A DNA stretch of 64,000 nucleotides, from the NCBI GenBank assembly GCA_903834135.1, contig CAILHZ010000016.1:459001-523000 (forward strand), read 5' to 3'. The notes under the pieces were generated by a model. That model had not been told where the DNA came from, ran no database searches, and saw nothing but the letters and a program-made list of their open reading frames with translations. A program made the position numbers and the translations under genes. The stretch is from an uncultured Opitutia bacterium. GTDB lineage: Bacteria > Verrucomicrobiota > Verrucomicrobiia > Opitutales > Opitutaceae. This document shows, piece after piece, positions 53,618 through 63,308 of the stretch (position 1 is its first letter; each line of letters opens with the position of its first letter).

Positions 53618-54564
53618 TGTTTTGTCTCAAGAATTTCTTTCACGTGATAGCGCTGACGAGCTCTGACTACTTGATACGTGCGTCCTACGTATTCGCCAAT
53701 AATACCGATTCCCACCATCGCTACACTCAGTAAGAAAAAGAGTATCGCAAACAAAGTAAATACACCGAATGTTTCCCGGTCTAAGTTAAGTACAAAACGT
53801 CTTACTAAAAGAGCCGCAACAAGGATTAAGCTTCCTGCAGAACACACCATAGAAAACATTGTGAAGTACTGCAAAGGTGCGAGTGAAAAGCCTGTGATTA
53901 AATCGAAGTTTAATCGTATTAATTTATAAAATGTGTAATTGGAAACACCCGCGTGTCTTTCCTCATGCTTTACTCCTACTTCTGCAGGATTGCCTGAAAA
54001 GCTATATGCTAGGGCAGGAATAAATGTGTTAATGGCACCACTTTGTACAATCGCATCAATAATCGCTCTGCTATATGATCTAAGCATACAGCCTTGATCA
54101 GTCATTTCGATATTCGTTGTCTGGCGACGAACACCATTAATAATTTTTGAAGCAACGGTTCTAAAAATGCTATCTTGTCTAGCTAAACGATAGCCACCCA
54201 CGTAATCATGTCCTTCATCCATAAGCTGAATGAGTTTTGGAATTTCTTCGGGAGGGTTTTGTAGGTCGGCGTCAAGTGTTACAATCACTTGACCTCTCAC
54301 GCGCTCAAAAGCAGCCATGATCGCCATATGCTGGCCATAATTGGAATTAAAATCAATTACGCGTGTTACATCAGGACGTGCTGCATACTGAGACCTTAAT
54401 AAATCTGCAGATTTATCTGCGCTACCATCGTTAGTAAATATGACTTCATACTTACGCCCTAAAGCATCTAAGACAGGATACAAACGACTGAATAATAACG
54501 GCAAATTTGCTTGTTCGTTATAAACTGGAATAACAACGGAAAGCTGGATAGGTGATGCGCTCAT
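53614..54564 (-). CDS. arnC: Undecaprenyl-phosphate 4-deoxy-4-formamido-L-arabinose transferase
   Basis: A 316-residue GT2 glycosyltransferase with VVIPVYNEQANLPLL, the DLQNPPEEIP metal and substrate motif, and two C-terminal TM helices (about 230-252 and 265-288). ArnC moves Ara4FN from UDP to undecaprenyl phosphate at the inner membrane. It lies 2 bp after arnB. Confidence 0.93.
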   Translation of the reverse strand: MSASPIQLSVVIPVYNEQANLPLLFSRLYPVLDALGRKYEVIFTNDGSADKSADLLRSQYAARPDVTRVIDFNSNYGQHMAIMAAFERVRGQVIVTLDADLQNPPEEIPKLIQLMDEGHDYVGGYRLARQDSIFRTVASKIINGVRRQTTNIEMTDQGCMLRSYSRAIIDAIVQSGAINTFIPALAYSFSGNPAEVGVKHEERHAGVSNYTFYKLIRLNFDLITGFSLAPLQYFTMFSMVCSAGSLILVAALLVRRFVLNLDRETFGVFTLFAILFFLLSVAMVGIGIIGEYVGRTYQVVRARQRYHVKEILETKQ

Positions 54565-54566
54565 GA

Positions 54567-55742
54567 TTAAATATGGGCTGAAACAATAGCTACAAGGGCT
54601 TTAACCACACGCTCTACATCAGCGCGCGTCATAGATGGAAATAAAGGCAGTGTTAAAAGGTTACGACCTGCATTTTCAGCAACAGGAAAATCACCCTCTT
54701 TCCAACCCAGACTGCGGTAGAGTGAAAATAAATGAATTACAGGATAGTGTACTCCGCTACCAATACCTACTTCCGTTAATTTGCCCATTACATCTGAGCG
54801 TTTAATGCTCATATGTGTACCGGGTAGCATCACTTGAAACATATGCCAATTCGTGTCAGTAAAATTTGCTAGCGGTAAACCAAGACCTAATTTTTTAGCT
54901 TCTTGCTGAGAGAACAATTCAAAATAATATTTAACAAGTTCGGCGCGCTTTACGTTAAATTCGTCAATCTTAGGTAACTGCCCAATGCCAACACGTGCTG
55001 CGACATCTGTTAGGTTAAATTTACCGCCCACTCGCTCGACATCCATACCGTCGTTGCCTGTACGGATAACACCCTGCAAGCGATATTGCTCAGCAAGTTT
55101 TGCTTCTGCTTCTGTATTAAAAACTAAACAACCGCCTTCAATTGAGGTTATGTTTTTGTTAGGATGAAAACTAAAGGATACAAAATCACCAAAGGAACCG
55201 ATTTTTTTGCCTTTGAAGCTACTACCGAAAGATTGGGCTGCGTCTTCAATAACTCGAATTTTTCTTCGATTAGCAATTTCGTAAAGTCTATCTCTATCCA
55301 CAGGTAGTCCGGCTAAATCAACAGGTATGATTGCGCGCGTTTTTGAAGTAATTGCAGCTTCAATTTTATTTAAATCTATATTCCTAGTTTGAGGATCAAT
55401 ATCTACAAACACAGGCCGAGCTCCAACTTCAAGGATCACATTACTTGTAGCTACCCAAGTTAAAGGAGTTGTTATAACTTCATCTCCTGGGCCTATCCCT
55501 AAAATGCGTAACGCTATCTCCATCGTGCATGTACCGGAATTAAAAGCTCGTACAGGTCTACCTCCAAAGTAAGCCGATAATTTAGCCTCAAATTCTTTAA
55601 CCTGAGGGCCTGACGTAATCCAACCCGACCGAAGTACTTGCACTACCCCAGCAATTGTTTCCTCGTCGATTGTAGGACGGGTTAAAGGCAGAAACGCTAA
55701 AGCTGCAACTGATGCCTGAGGATGTGTAACAGACGCTGCCAT
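54567..55742 (-). CDS. arnB: UDP-L-Ara4O C-4 aminotransferase
   Basis: A 391-residue DegT/DnrJ/EryC1/StrS aminotransferase. FNSGTCTMEIAL and the PLP lysine K196 in SFHPNKNITSIEGG are visible, as is SGVHYPVIHLF near the C-terminus. ArnB aminates UDP-Ara4O with glutamate to give UDP-Ara4N. Placement in the arn run selects it over other sugar aminotransferases. Confidence 0.93.
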   Translation of the reverse strand: MAASVTHPQASVAALAFLPLTRPTIDEETIAGVVQVLRSGWITSGPQVKEFEAKLSAYFGGRPVRAFNSGTCTMEIALRILGIGPGDEVITTPLTWVATSNVILEVGARPVFVDIDPQTRNIDLNKIEAAITSKTRAIIPVDLAGLPVDRDRLYEIANRRKIRVIEDAAQSFGSSFKGKKIGSFGDFVSFSFHPNKNITSIEGGCLVFNTEAEAKLAEQYRLQGVIRTGNDGMDVERVGGKFNLTDVAARVGIGQLPKIDEFNVKRAELVKYYFELFSQQEAKKLGLGLPLANFTDTNWHMFQVMLPGTHMSIKRSDVMGKLTEVGIGSGVHYPVIHLFSLYRSLGWKEGDFPVAENAGRNLLTLPLFPSMTRADVERVVKALVAIVSAHI

Positions 55743-55748
55743 AGTAAA

Positions 55749-57425
55749 TTAGGGTTGGTTCGAGAAAAGATAGTGATCTTGGGTCTGCGCGAGTAAATGA
55801 TAATGGAACGTAGAATCTCTAAAGAGTTCCCTCACATCTGACTTTCTAGCAATTGCAAAGCATCTATTATACTCATTCCAGGTCTTGCGAAACATAGCTT
55901 CGTCCTCGAAACGGCCGCTTTCACGTGCAATTGGATCTTCTTCAAGTTCGAGTTCCCCTTTAAAGGCCACGATGTCTACGTTACGTGAAGCATAAAAAGT
56001 AAAGTCATGGAAAAATTCATGGTAATGATATACGCGATCATTAGGTCGAGCGCTTTCATTAACAATTAGCGCTAAAGCTTTGGTTCCTGGCTTTATATAA
56101 GGAGCAGCATAGGTCACCACTGCGAAAAATACTCCCATCATTAAAGCAAGTGCCCCAACCGCAATTTTTGTCCCGCGACGTGCAGCAAGTAATGGAATCC
56201 GAAAACTTCCCCAAATAAGTAGTGCAGCAAGCGTAAGCGCGATTGGTCTAATTGCATTGGCCTGCTCAACTGAAAACCGAACAAGATTTGGCTTCACAAC
56301 TGCAACACAAAGCCCAACTGCGATAAGCGGACCAACGATCGATACAACAATAAGTCCATTTTTTATAAAGGTGTTTGTTTTTGATTTTGTCATCGCTAAC
56401 CAAACACCAATCAGAACAGCTAACGGTGGAAAAACGGGAAGAATATAAGGCGCTAATTTAGAATGTGACTTAGAGAAAAATAAAAAGATAAATAAAGCCC
56501 AAGTTACAAAAAACCATGCATCTGCATTGGCTTCACGTTTAGCCCAACCTCCTTTGAGCGCTTGCTTAAGGGCTGGATATAAAAATCCGATCCATGGAAA
56601 AAGACCTACAGCAATTATTGGAATAAAATACCACCAAGGACCTGGTCTACTAGCGACAGACGAAAAGAACCTCTGAAAATGTTCGTATATAAAATAGCGG
56701 TGCGCCCATGTTGCATTATGTGCACTCACTAATATGTGCCATGGGAGTGCAACGATGAAAAAAACAAATAAGCCTGTCGGTAGATATAAAGGTCTTAAGC
56801 GTTTCCACTGATTAAAAATAAGTAGCCATAAAAACATAACTGCTCCGGTGAGTAATACACCGATCAACCCTTTTGCTAAGGTAGCTAGTGCAGCACTAAC
56901 ATATAGCTGCATGAAGAGAAATCTGCGCTGAGATCCTGCGGGTGCTTTGATAGCTAATATAAAAGAAAATAATGTCCAACTCATCAAAACCGAAACAGCC
57001 ATATCGATGATGACTACCCGAGCCAGTGCAGCATACAAAAGAGAACTTCCTAAGACGATTGCTGATGCAAGACCTGCATCTCTTCCGTAAAGTTTACGAG
57101 CGGTGTAATACGTGAGTAAAACTCCCAGCAATGCAAAGAAAGCAGGAACTGCACGAGCCGCTGTTTCATTTGACCCTATCAACGAAAGGCTAGCTGCTTC
57201 TGCCCAGTACATTAAGGGCGGCTTTTCAAAATAATTTACCCCATTTAAACGGGGCGTAACCCAATCATGACTCGCAAGCATTTCACGAGGTACTTCTGCA
57301 TAGCGGCCTTCGTCTGGATTAAATAGGGGATAAGTTCCCGACCTGAATGCAAATACGAGCCCAAAAAATAGAGTAAGCCCAATTAAATCACGACGCCATG
57401 TAGAGGCAGAGGAAATAAAACTCAT
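55749..57425 (-). CDS. arnT: Lipid A 4-amino-4-deoxy-L-arabinose transferase (GT83 family)
   Basis: A 558-residue polytopic glycosyltransferase with about 12 TM segments and the GT83/PMT start PLFNPDEGRYAEVPREML containing the catalytic Asp-Glu. The segment FEKPPLMYW in the first loop is typical. It transfers L-Ara4N from undecaprenyl phosphate to lipid A at the periplasmic face, lowering the negative charge and polymyxin binding. Its ATG overlaps the YceI stop by 4 bp. Confidence 0.92.
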   Translation of the reverse strand: MSFISSASTWRRDLIGLTLFFGLVFAFRSGTYPLFNPDEGRYAEVPREMLASHDWVTPRLNGVNYFEKPPLMYWAEAASLSLIGSNETAARAVPAFFALLGVLLTYYTARKLYGRDAGLASAIVLGSSLLYAALARVVIIDMAVSVLMSWTLFSFILAIKAPAGSQRRFLFMQLYVSAALATLAKGLIGVLLTGAVMFLWLLIFNQWKRLRPLYLPTGLFVFFIVALPWHILVSAHNATWAHRYFIYEHFQRFFSSVASRPGPWWYFIPIIAVGLFPWIGFLYPALKQALKGGWAKREANADAWFFVTWALFIFLFFSKSHSKLAPYILPVFPPLAVLIGVWLAMTKSKTNTFIKNGLIVVSIVGPLIAVGLCVAVVKPNLVRFSVEQANAIRPIALTLAALLIWGSFRIPLLAARRGTKIAVGALALMMGVFFAVVTYAAPYIKPGTKALALIVNESARPNDRVYHYHEFFHDFTFYASRNVDIVAFKGELELEEDPIARESGRFEDEAMFRKTWNEYNRCFAIARKSDVRELFRDSTFHYHLLAQTQDHYLFSNQP

Positions 57426-58030
57426 TGCTGTGAAACGCTGCCGATTAACTTAAAATGCACGCTCGTGAGAGGTTCAGCGGAAAAAATAATAAATTTGCGG
57501 TAAATCGGCAATCCGTAGTCTCGTGTGTCTAAAGCTGATGTGCCTTCCATAGTCATAATTTTATTTTTAATTGTGACGGTTAAAGGAAAACTAACCTCCC
57601 GCTCAACGCTATTAATCGTTAAACGTCCCTGCGCCTGTGATGCCCCTGTTTTCAAGTCGCTTGTGACATGATCTAAAACAAAGTCTGCTTTGGGAAATTT
57701 ATCTGTGCGTAGCCACATATAAATTTCCATATCCCGGTCATCATTATTACTCTTTAGATCGGTCATGGTGAAGTGAACTGCGCCGGTCACTTTGCCATGA
57801 ACTGGATCAATAGATAATTCGGGAATAAAGGTAGCAAATTTAGAGGTAAAAGTTCCTACCGTTGTTTTAACATTAACTTCAATCACGCTACGCGTCTTAT
57901 CAAGCGTGAGAGTATTCCCTAAAACATAGGGAGCTAAAGATGACATACCTACAATACAAAGTACCGCAACCGACCTTATAAAAGAAATTCGGTTGTGCGC
58001 AAAAACGCAGCTGGGCTTGTTGGCGTTCAA
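57422..58030 (-). CDS. YceI family exported protein
   Basis: A 202-residue periplasmic protein with an N-terminal signal segment (about 17-40) and one YceI lipocalin-like domain: LDKTRSVIEVNVKTTVGTFTSKF, DMEIYMWLRTDKFPKADFVLD and LTINSVEREVSFPLTV. YceI proteins bind isoprenoid-type lipids. It heads the arn run and is coupled to arnT by a 4-bp overlap, which hints at a lipid-carrier link, though this is inference. Confidence 0.88.
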   Translation of the reverse strand: MNANKPSCVFAHNRISFIRSVAVLCIVGMSSLAPYVLGNTLTLDKTRSVIEVNVKTTVGTFTSKFATFIPELSIDPVHGKVTGAVHFTMTDLKSNNDDRDMEIYMWLRTDKFPKADFVLDHVTSDLKTGASQAQGRLTINSVEREVSFPLTVTIKNKIMTMEGTSALDTRDYGLPIYRKFIIFSAEPLTSVHFKLIGSVSQQ

Positions 58031-58171
58031 TCAATTAAGAGTATTCCAGTATCCGATTTAATGGTCGAGCTCATCTTACACCTAGATCAAGGCTGTTTTA
58101 GCTTAAAAATTCGTTTTCTCGGCCCGCTGTCCTTGACCCGGAATGCATACGTGAGTGAAATCGATCATTTA

Positions 58172-59284
58172 ATGCCCTCTGCTAGAAAATTTACCTTCGT
58201 TTGCGGCCAAGACGACTACTTAGTTAATCGTTTAGGTCAGGAGCGCTTTAATGAACTCTGCAAAGACATTACAGACGAATTCGCTAGAGATACTGTATCT
58301 GGATTCGCTGGAAATGTAGGAGAAGTAGAGTCAGCGATTAACCGCTTCAGGGAATCTGTACAAACAGTACCTATGTTTGGTGGTAAACGTGCCGTTTGGC
58401 TAAAAGATGTTAATTTTTTGGCGGACACAATTACTGGCCGCTCTGAAGGAACCTTAAAACAAGTCGAGGATCTTCAAGAGTTACTTAATTCACTTAATCC
58501 AGAAGAAGTAGCTGTACTGATCACAGCCTCACCTGTTGATCGTAGGCGCACTTTCCCTAAGTGGTGTGAAAAAAATGCCGATGCGGTCATTACGGATAAT
58601 GATGCTGACGGCTTAGATGCCTTTGCTCCTGTAGTATTAGCTGAAGCAAAAGCTATCGGTGTTACAATTGAAGCTGAAGCAGTGGAGCTACTCGTTGAAA
58701 AAGTGGGTGCTAATACACGTCTCTTAGTGGAAGAAGTAAGAAAGTTAGCAGCTTTTGCACCAGAGATAGAGGGCAAAGTCGTTATCACAGAATCGCACGT
58801 TGAAAGTCTTACTCCTAATTTTGCGGAAGGTGATTTTTTCGAGGCCGCTGAAGCATTTTTTTCGGGTAATATTACGCGCACCCTTGATGCACTGCACCGC
58901 CACTTCTTTTCAGGTGGGGATGCTCGGCCTGTACTTGCTGCACTGCAAAATCGTAATCGCCTGCTTTTACAGCTCCGTGCATTAGCTGATTCAGGGGATA
59001 TAAAACTCGGGCCTAGGGGAGTCGATGGATTGGCCAGAGCTGCTGCATTATATAGCGATAAATATGCAGAATCAGCTGCAGCTAAATCAGCCTATAACAT
59101 CTTTACCCAACACCCTTTTTACCTAGGTAAACTCGCAAGCGGTAAGCTGCCCAGCCTCAAACGGTTAATTGATAACCAGCATGATTTTATTACGGCCTTT
59201 GAGGAAATCATTAAAAGGCCCAATGAGCAGGAGGATGTGTTACGTGATATGACCGTTAGGTGTTTAACAGTAACTAAAAGTTAA
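58172..59284 (+). CDS. holA: DNA polymerase III delta subunit (clamp loader)
   Basis: From the ATG at 58172 the protein has 370 residues and the HolA layout: KFTFVCGQDDYLVNRL at the N-terminus, VPMFGGKRAVWLKDV, and a C-terminal helical collar domain with HRHFFSGGDARPVLAALQNRNRLLLQLRAL. Delta opens the beta clamp in the clamp loader. A GTG at 58151 is an alternative start; the frame opening at 57995 overlaps yceI and is not family-like. Confidence 0.87.
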   Translation: MPSARKFTFVCGQDDYLVNRLGQERFNELCKDITDEFARDTVSGFAGNVGEVESAINRFRESVQTVPMFGGKRAVWLKDVNFLADTITGRSEGTLKQVEDLQELLNSLNPEEVAVLITASPVDRRRTFPKWCEKNADAVITDNDADGLDAFAPVVLAEAKAIGVTIEAEAVELLVEKVGANTRLLVEEVRKLAAFAPEIEGKVVITESHVESLTPNFAEGDFFEAAEAFFSGNITRTLDALHRHFFSGGDARPVLAALQNRNRLLLQLRALADSGDIKLGPRGVDGLARAAALYSDKYAESAAAKSAYNIFTQHPFYLGKLASGKLPSLKRLIDNQHDFITAFEEIIKRPNEQEDVLRDMTVRCLTVTKS

Positions 59285-59345
59285 GCGTTCATATTTTTGA
59301 ATTCGCAATCGTAAGCCAAGGTTTCTTTACTGGTTATACACGCCT

Positions 59346-60791
59346 GTGAACGAATCTAACCCATCCCCTTCTGATCCGATTTCAAATGTCCTCGCCGATC
59401 GCTATGCTTCGGCAGCAATGAAGGATATTTGGTCACCCACAGGTCGTATTACTTTGGAGCGTGATTTCTGGATTGCAGTCATGAAAGCACAGCGGGACTT
59501 AGGAGTTCCGATTCCTCAAGAAGCGATTAAGGATTACGAACGTGTAAAAAATCAAATCGACCTTGCGGCTATTTCTGCACGCGAAAGAAAAACGCTTCAC
59601 GATGTTAAAGCCCGTATCGAAGAATTTTCAGATCTGGCAAATCGTCAGTTTATACATCTGGGATTAACGAGCCGCGATTTAACAGAAAATGTTGAGCAGC
59701 TGCAAATCATGCGAGCACTCAAGGTGATTCAATTTAAAGCGGTCGCAGCTCTTTCACGCATAGCTAAGGTTTCAGATATACACCGCGACCTTATGATCAC
59801 GGGCCGCACTCACAACGTTCCTGCTCAACCGACAACTCTAGGCAAACGTTTAGCAATGTTTGGGCAAGAGCTGTTAATCGCTGTTAATCGACTTTCGGAT
59901 TTAATTGAGCGCTATCCTGTACGAGGACTTAAAGGAGCTGTAGGTACTCAACTCGATCAATTAACGCTTTTAGGCAATGATGCCCACAAAGTTGCTGAAC
60001 TTGAAGCTAGGGTTATCAAACATTTAGGCTTTAAGGCTTCGTTAAGTTCAGTGGGCCAAGTTTACCCCCGCAGTCTAGATTTTGAGGTGACCTCCGCACT
60101 GCAGCAGTTAGCTGCTGCACCAGCTAGTTTAGCAACAACACTGCGTTTAATGGCTGGTGCCGGACTACTAACCGAAGGCTTCCAGGAAGGCCAAGTTGGG
60201 TCATCGGCTATGCCGCACAAGGTGAACGCACGCAATTGTGAGCGTATTTGTGGTTTTGCCACGATTATTAGTGGCTATGTAACGATGACTGCCGGCCTAT
60301 CAGGGCATCAATGGAATGAAGGTGACGTTTCTTGTTCGGTTGTGAGGCGTGTTGCCTTGCCGGATGCTTTTTTTGCAATCGATGGTCTTTTTGAGACATT
60401 AATCACGGTCTTAAAACAAATGGATGTCTTTCCGGCAGCTATAATGGCAGAAAATGAGCGAAATCTGCCCTTTTTGGCCACTACAACCATCCTTATGGAG
60501 GCCGTTAAACATGGCGCAGGTCGCGAAACAGCCCATGAAGCACTCAAGGAACATGCCTTGGCAGCTGCTAAAGCAATACGCACGGGAACTGGGGATACCG
60601 ATCTCATGAACCGTCTTTCTGGGGATAAACGGATAAATTTAGGTAAAAAAGCTCTACAAAAGATTTTATCAGAAAATGCCCGGTTTGTGGGTGCAGCCCC
60701 GTTCCAAGTAGATGCTTTTGTGGCTGAAATTAAACCTTTGGTAAAAAAATTCAAAGGTTCTGATACCTACCAGCCAGCCCGTCTTTTATAA
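59346..60791 (+). CDS. purB: Adenylosuccinate lyase
   Basis: A 481-residue fumarase/aspartase superfamily enzyme with TGRTHNVPAQPTTLGKR and the signature GSSAMPHKVNARNCERICG, whose Ser loop is catalytic. PurB splits fumarate from SAICAR and adenylosuccinate in purine synthesis. The start is GTG. It stands 61 bp after holA. Confidence 0.93.
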   Translation: MNESNPSPSDPISNVLADRYASAAMKDIWSPTGRITLERDFWIAVMKAQRDLGVPIPQEAIKDYERVKNQIDLAAISARERKTLHDVKARIEEFSDLANRQFIHLGLTSRDLTENVEQLQIMRALKVIQFKAVAALSRIAKVSDIHRDLMITGRTHNVPAQPTTLGKRLAMFGQELLIAVNRLSDLIERYPVRGLKGAVGTQLDQLTLLGNDAHKVAELEARVIKHLGFKASLSSVGQVYPRSLDFEVTSALQQLAAAPASLATTLRLMAGAGLLTEGFQEGQVGSSAMPHKVNARNCERICGFATIISGYVTMTAGLSGHQWNEGDVSCSVVRRVALPDAFFAIDGLFETLITVLKQMDVFPAAIMAENERNLPFLATTTILMEAVKHGAGRETAHEALKEHALAAAKAIRTGTGDTDLMNRLSGDKRINLGKKALQKILSENARFVGAAPFQVDAFVAEIKPLVKKFKGSDTYQPARLL

Positions 60792-60913
60792 AGTTACCGG
60801 TCTGATCCCGTTTTTTAGGCCTTTAAGACTAAATTTTCGTTTGCTTCTATATGCGCCGACAGGCTTCATAGCCCTTTACGCTGTTCTAACACTTTTTATA
60901 ACACAACACTCTC

Positions 60914-62170
60914 ATGGCTGAACTCCAAGGTAACGTTTTAGTGGGTCAATCCGGTGGTCCCACATCCGTCATTAACGCTAGTGTTGCCGGCATCGTTGCC
61001 GAAGCACTCAATCACGAATGCATCGAAGAGATCTACGGTGGTCTTAACGGCGTTCTTGGTATTCTTCAGGAAGATCTTATCGATCTTGCTTCTGAATCCC
61101 AACAGCAGATAAGAGCACTTCGCCACACACCTGGCGCTGCTCTAGGTACCTGCCGCTACAAGCTAAAGAAGCAGCAAGATTTCGAACGCGTACTTGAAGT
61201 ATTTAAAGCACACAACATTCGTTACTTCTTCTATATCGGTGGCAATGATTCCCAAGATACAGCCGATAAAATTTCAAAGCTCGCTCAAGAACAAAACTAT
61301 GAGCTACGCGTCATCGGTGTTCCAAAGACAATCGATAACGATCTTCCTGTAACAGATCACTGCCCTGGCTACGGAAGCGCAGTAAAATATCTCGCAACTA
61401 CAGTTCGCGAAATTGCATGTGATAATGAAGCAATGGGTCAAGGCGACTTAGTTTCAATCGTTGAAGCTATGGGCCGCAGTGCGGGTTGGATTGCAGCAGG
61501 TGCTGCTCTCGCAAAGCGCAAAGATCACCCACACGATCCTCCACATATTATCTTGCTTCCAGAAGTTGCATTCAACCAAGAGAAAGTGCTCGAAGAAGTA
61601 CGCCGTGTATTAAAGCGCGAAAAGTACTGCTTAATCGTCGTAGCAGAAGGTCTTGTTGATGCTGATGGTAACTACCTTGCAGCAGATGCTTCCACAGATG
61701 CGTTTGGTCATGCTCGCCTTGGCGGAGCAGGTGACGCTCTTGGAGAAATTATTGAAGCTGGTATCCCTGGTGTTAAAGTACGCGTTGCACGTCCTGGTTT
61801 AATCCAACGTTCAGCAGCTCACTTAGCTTCCAAGGCAGATTCCGATGAAGCATTCTTAGCTGGTCAAGCAGCAGTGCGTGCAGCAATTAATGGTGAAACA
61901 GATAAGATGGTCACTCTGCTACGTGGAGAGTCCGATCACTATACCTGTGAAACAGGCCTTGCTCCTCTAGGTGAAATTGCTAACGGCATTAAAAAGCTCC
62001 CACTAGATTGGATCAATGAAGATGGCGTGAGCATGAACTTCCAGTTCTTGCGTTACGTACAACCTCTTATCCAGGGTGAAAATACACTTCCTTATGATAA
62101 TGGAGTGCCTGTATTCGCTCGCTTAGAAAAGCACCGTGCTGATAAGACGCTTCCTGCTTACGAAGTTTAA
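60914..62170 (+). CDS. pfp: Pyrophosphate-dependent 6-phosphofructokinase
   Basis: A 418-residue phosphofructokinase. Two residues typical of the PPi-using type are present: D112 in GGNDSQDT (Gly in ATP enzymes) and K138 in PKTIDNDLP (Gly in ATP enzymes). LVGQSGGPTSVINASVAG is the N-terminal phosphoryl-donor loop. It interconverts fructose-6-P and fructose-1,6-bisphosphate reversibly with PPi, serving glycolysis and gluconeogenesis. It is monocistronic with its own terminator. Confidence 0.92.
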   Translation: MAELQGNVLVGQSGGPTSVINASVAGIVAEALNHECIEEIYGGLNGVLGILQEDLIDLASESQQQIRALRHTPGAALGTCRYKLKKQQDFERVLEVFKAHNIRYFFYIGGNDSQDTADKISKLAQEQNYELRVIGVPKTIDNDLPVTDHCPGYGSAVKYLATTVREIACDNEAMGQGDLVSIVEAMGRSAGWIAAGAALAKRKDHPHDPPHIILLPEVAFNQEKVLEEVRRVLKREKYCLIVVAEGLVDADGNYLAADASTDAFGHARLGGAGDALGEIIEAGIPGVKVRVARPGLIQRSAAHLASKADSDEAFLAGQAAVRAAINGETDKMVTLLRGESDHYTCETGLAPLGEIANGIKKLPLDWINEDGVSMNFQFLRYVQPLIQGENTLPYDNGVPVFARLEKHRADKTLPAYEV

Positions 62171-62200
62171 TTCTTTAAGAGTTAAATCCTGACTTTAGCC

Positions 62201-62241
62201 AAAGACCGGATAAGGATGAATTAATCCTCCCGGTCTTTTTT
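62201..62241 (+). terminator. Terminator of the phosphofructokinase gene
   Basis: Stem AAAGACCGG/CCGGTCTTT with an inner GGAT/ATCC pairing, followed by T residues (62235-62241), 30 bp after the stop. Confidence 0.85.
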
Positions 62242-62263
62242 ATGTCCTAAAAATCCCCAACGT

Positions 62264-63178
62264 ATGGAAACTTCAAATAAACATCCAAGTAAAGTACGCC
62301 TTTATTTCAGGTTATCGATGTTTTGTTTTTTAGGTCTTTGGCTTTTATCTACAAAGTTTGCGCCCGATGGAATTGAGCGAAATACAACAGCTCAGTTTTT
62401 AGGAAGACTCCATCCGCTGTTTCTACATATACCGATTGCACTACTGATTTTAGTTCCAATTTTGGAATTTTTAGGAGCGAGAAATAAGCGCACTCATTTG
62501 ACTCAAACAGCTGCGTTTGTTCTTGGGCTAGCTACACTCGCTACTTGTATTACTGCGATCGATGGATGGCTACTGGCATGGAGCGGCGGATACAGTGGCA
62601 CAACAGTAACTCGTCATTTATTAGCAGGGACGATCCTAACGGGCCTGTGCATCGCCTCATATTTTCTTCGTAAATTTACTACGGGCCTTCTTTACAAAAG
62701 TTTCCTCAGCTTATGCCTTCTTACTTTAGTTTGGACGAGTGATCTAGGAGGAGCACTAACCCATGGTGATACTTTTCTTACTGAATACATGCCAGGCAGC
62801 TTACGTTCTATTTTAAGAATACCAGATGCGCCTAAAAAGAAGCTCGCAACAATTACTGCTGCAAATACGCATACCTATTATGCTCAAAAAATAGCTCCCC
62901 TCTTCGAAGCCAAGTGCGTTTCTTGCCATGGACCAAAGAAAGAGAAAGGGAAATTACGTTTAGATTCCTATGCAGCTATTATGCAAGGTGGTGAAAATGG
63001 AGCTATACTTACACCTTGGGTTGTTGCTAAAAGTGAACTCTATCGCCGCATTACACTTCCTGCGGATGACGATGACGCAATGCCGGGTGGCGGAAAACCT
63101 CCCCTGAGAGCTGAAGAAATTAAACTAATTGAAACATGGATTGCTGCTGGAGCATCTGCAATTCAGCCTGTTGATTAA
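62264..63178 (+). CDS. DUF2231-like membrane protein with C-terminal Planctomycete-type cytochrome c domain
   Basis: A 304-residue protein: four or five TM helices (about 15-30, 46-72, 83-105, 117-135, 142-157) in a DUF2231-like domain beginning with the GRLHPLFLHIPIALLILVPI motif, then a soluble heme-binding domain with C218-x2-C221-H222 (CVSCHGPKK) and a late MPGGGKPPL methionine loop. Such cytochrome domains are characteristic of Planctomycetes and Verrucomicrobia. It is probably a periplasm-facing electron carrier; the partner is unknown. Confidence 0.83.
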   Translation: METSNKHPSKVRLYFRLSMFCFLGLWLLSTKFAPDGIERNTTAQFLGRLHPLFLHIPIALLILVPILEFLGARNKRTHLTQTAAFVLGLATLATCITAIDGWLLAWSGGYSGTTVTRHLLAGTILTGLCIASYFLRKFTTGLLYKSFLSLCLLTLVWTSDLGGALTHGDTFLTEYMPGSLRSILRIPDAPKKKLATITAANTHTYYAQKIAPLFEAKCVSCHGPKKEKGKLRLDSYAAIMQGGENGAILTPWVVAKSELYRRITLPADDDDAMPGGGKPPLRAEEIKLIETWIAAGASAIQPVD

Positions 63179-63203
63179 AAGCTCAATCAAATGCGGCTAA
63201 AAA

Positions 63204-63264
63204 GGCGTTTTTGGGCGTTTTTCGGTAATAAAAGGCCGTTTTTTGGTCAATTTACCCTGTTTTT
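63204..63264. other. Phased T-tracts (possible intrinsic bend) upstream of feoAB
   Basis: T-runs of 5-6 bases at 63208-63212, 63218-63222, 63239-63244 and 63260-63264, most preceded by GGCG, GGCCG or CCTG. Centres are about 10, 21.5 and 20.5 bp apart, near multiples of the helical repeat. Such phasing can curve DNA. Confidence 0.4.
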
Positions 63265-63308
63265 AAGCAAATTCATCTTGTTCTTATTTACACGCACTTG
63301 AGGGGTAC

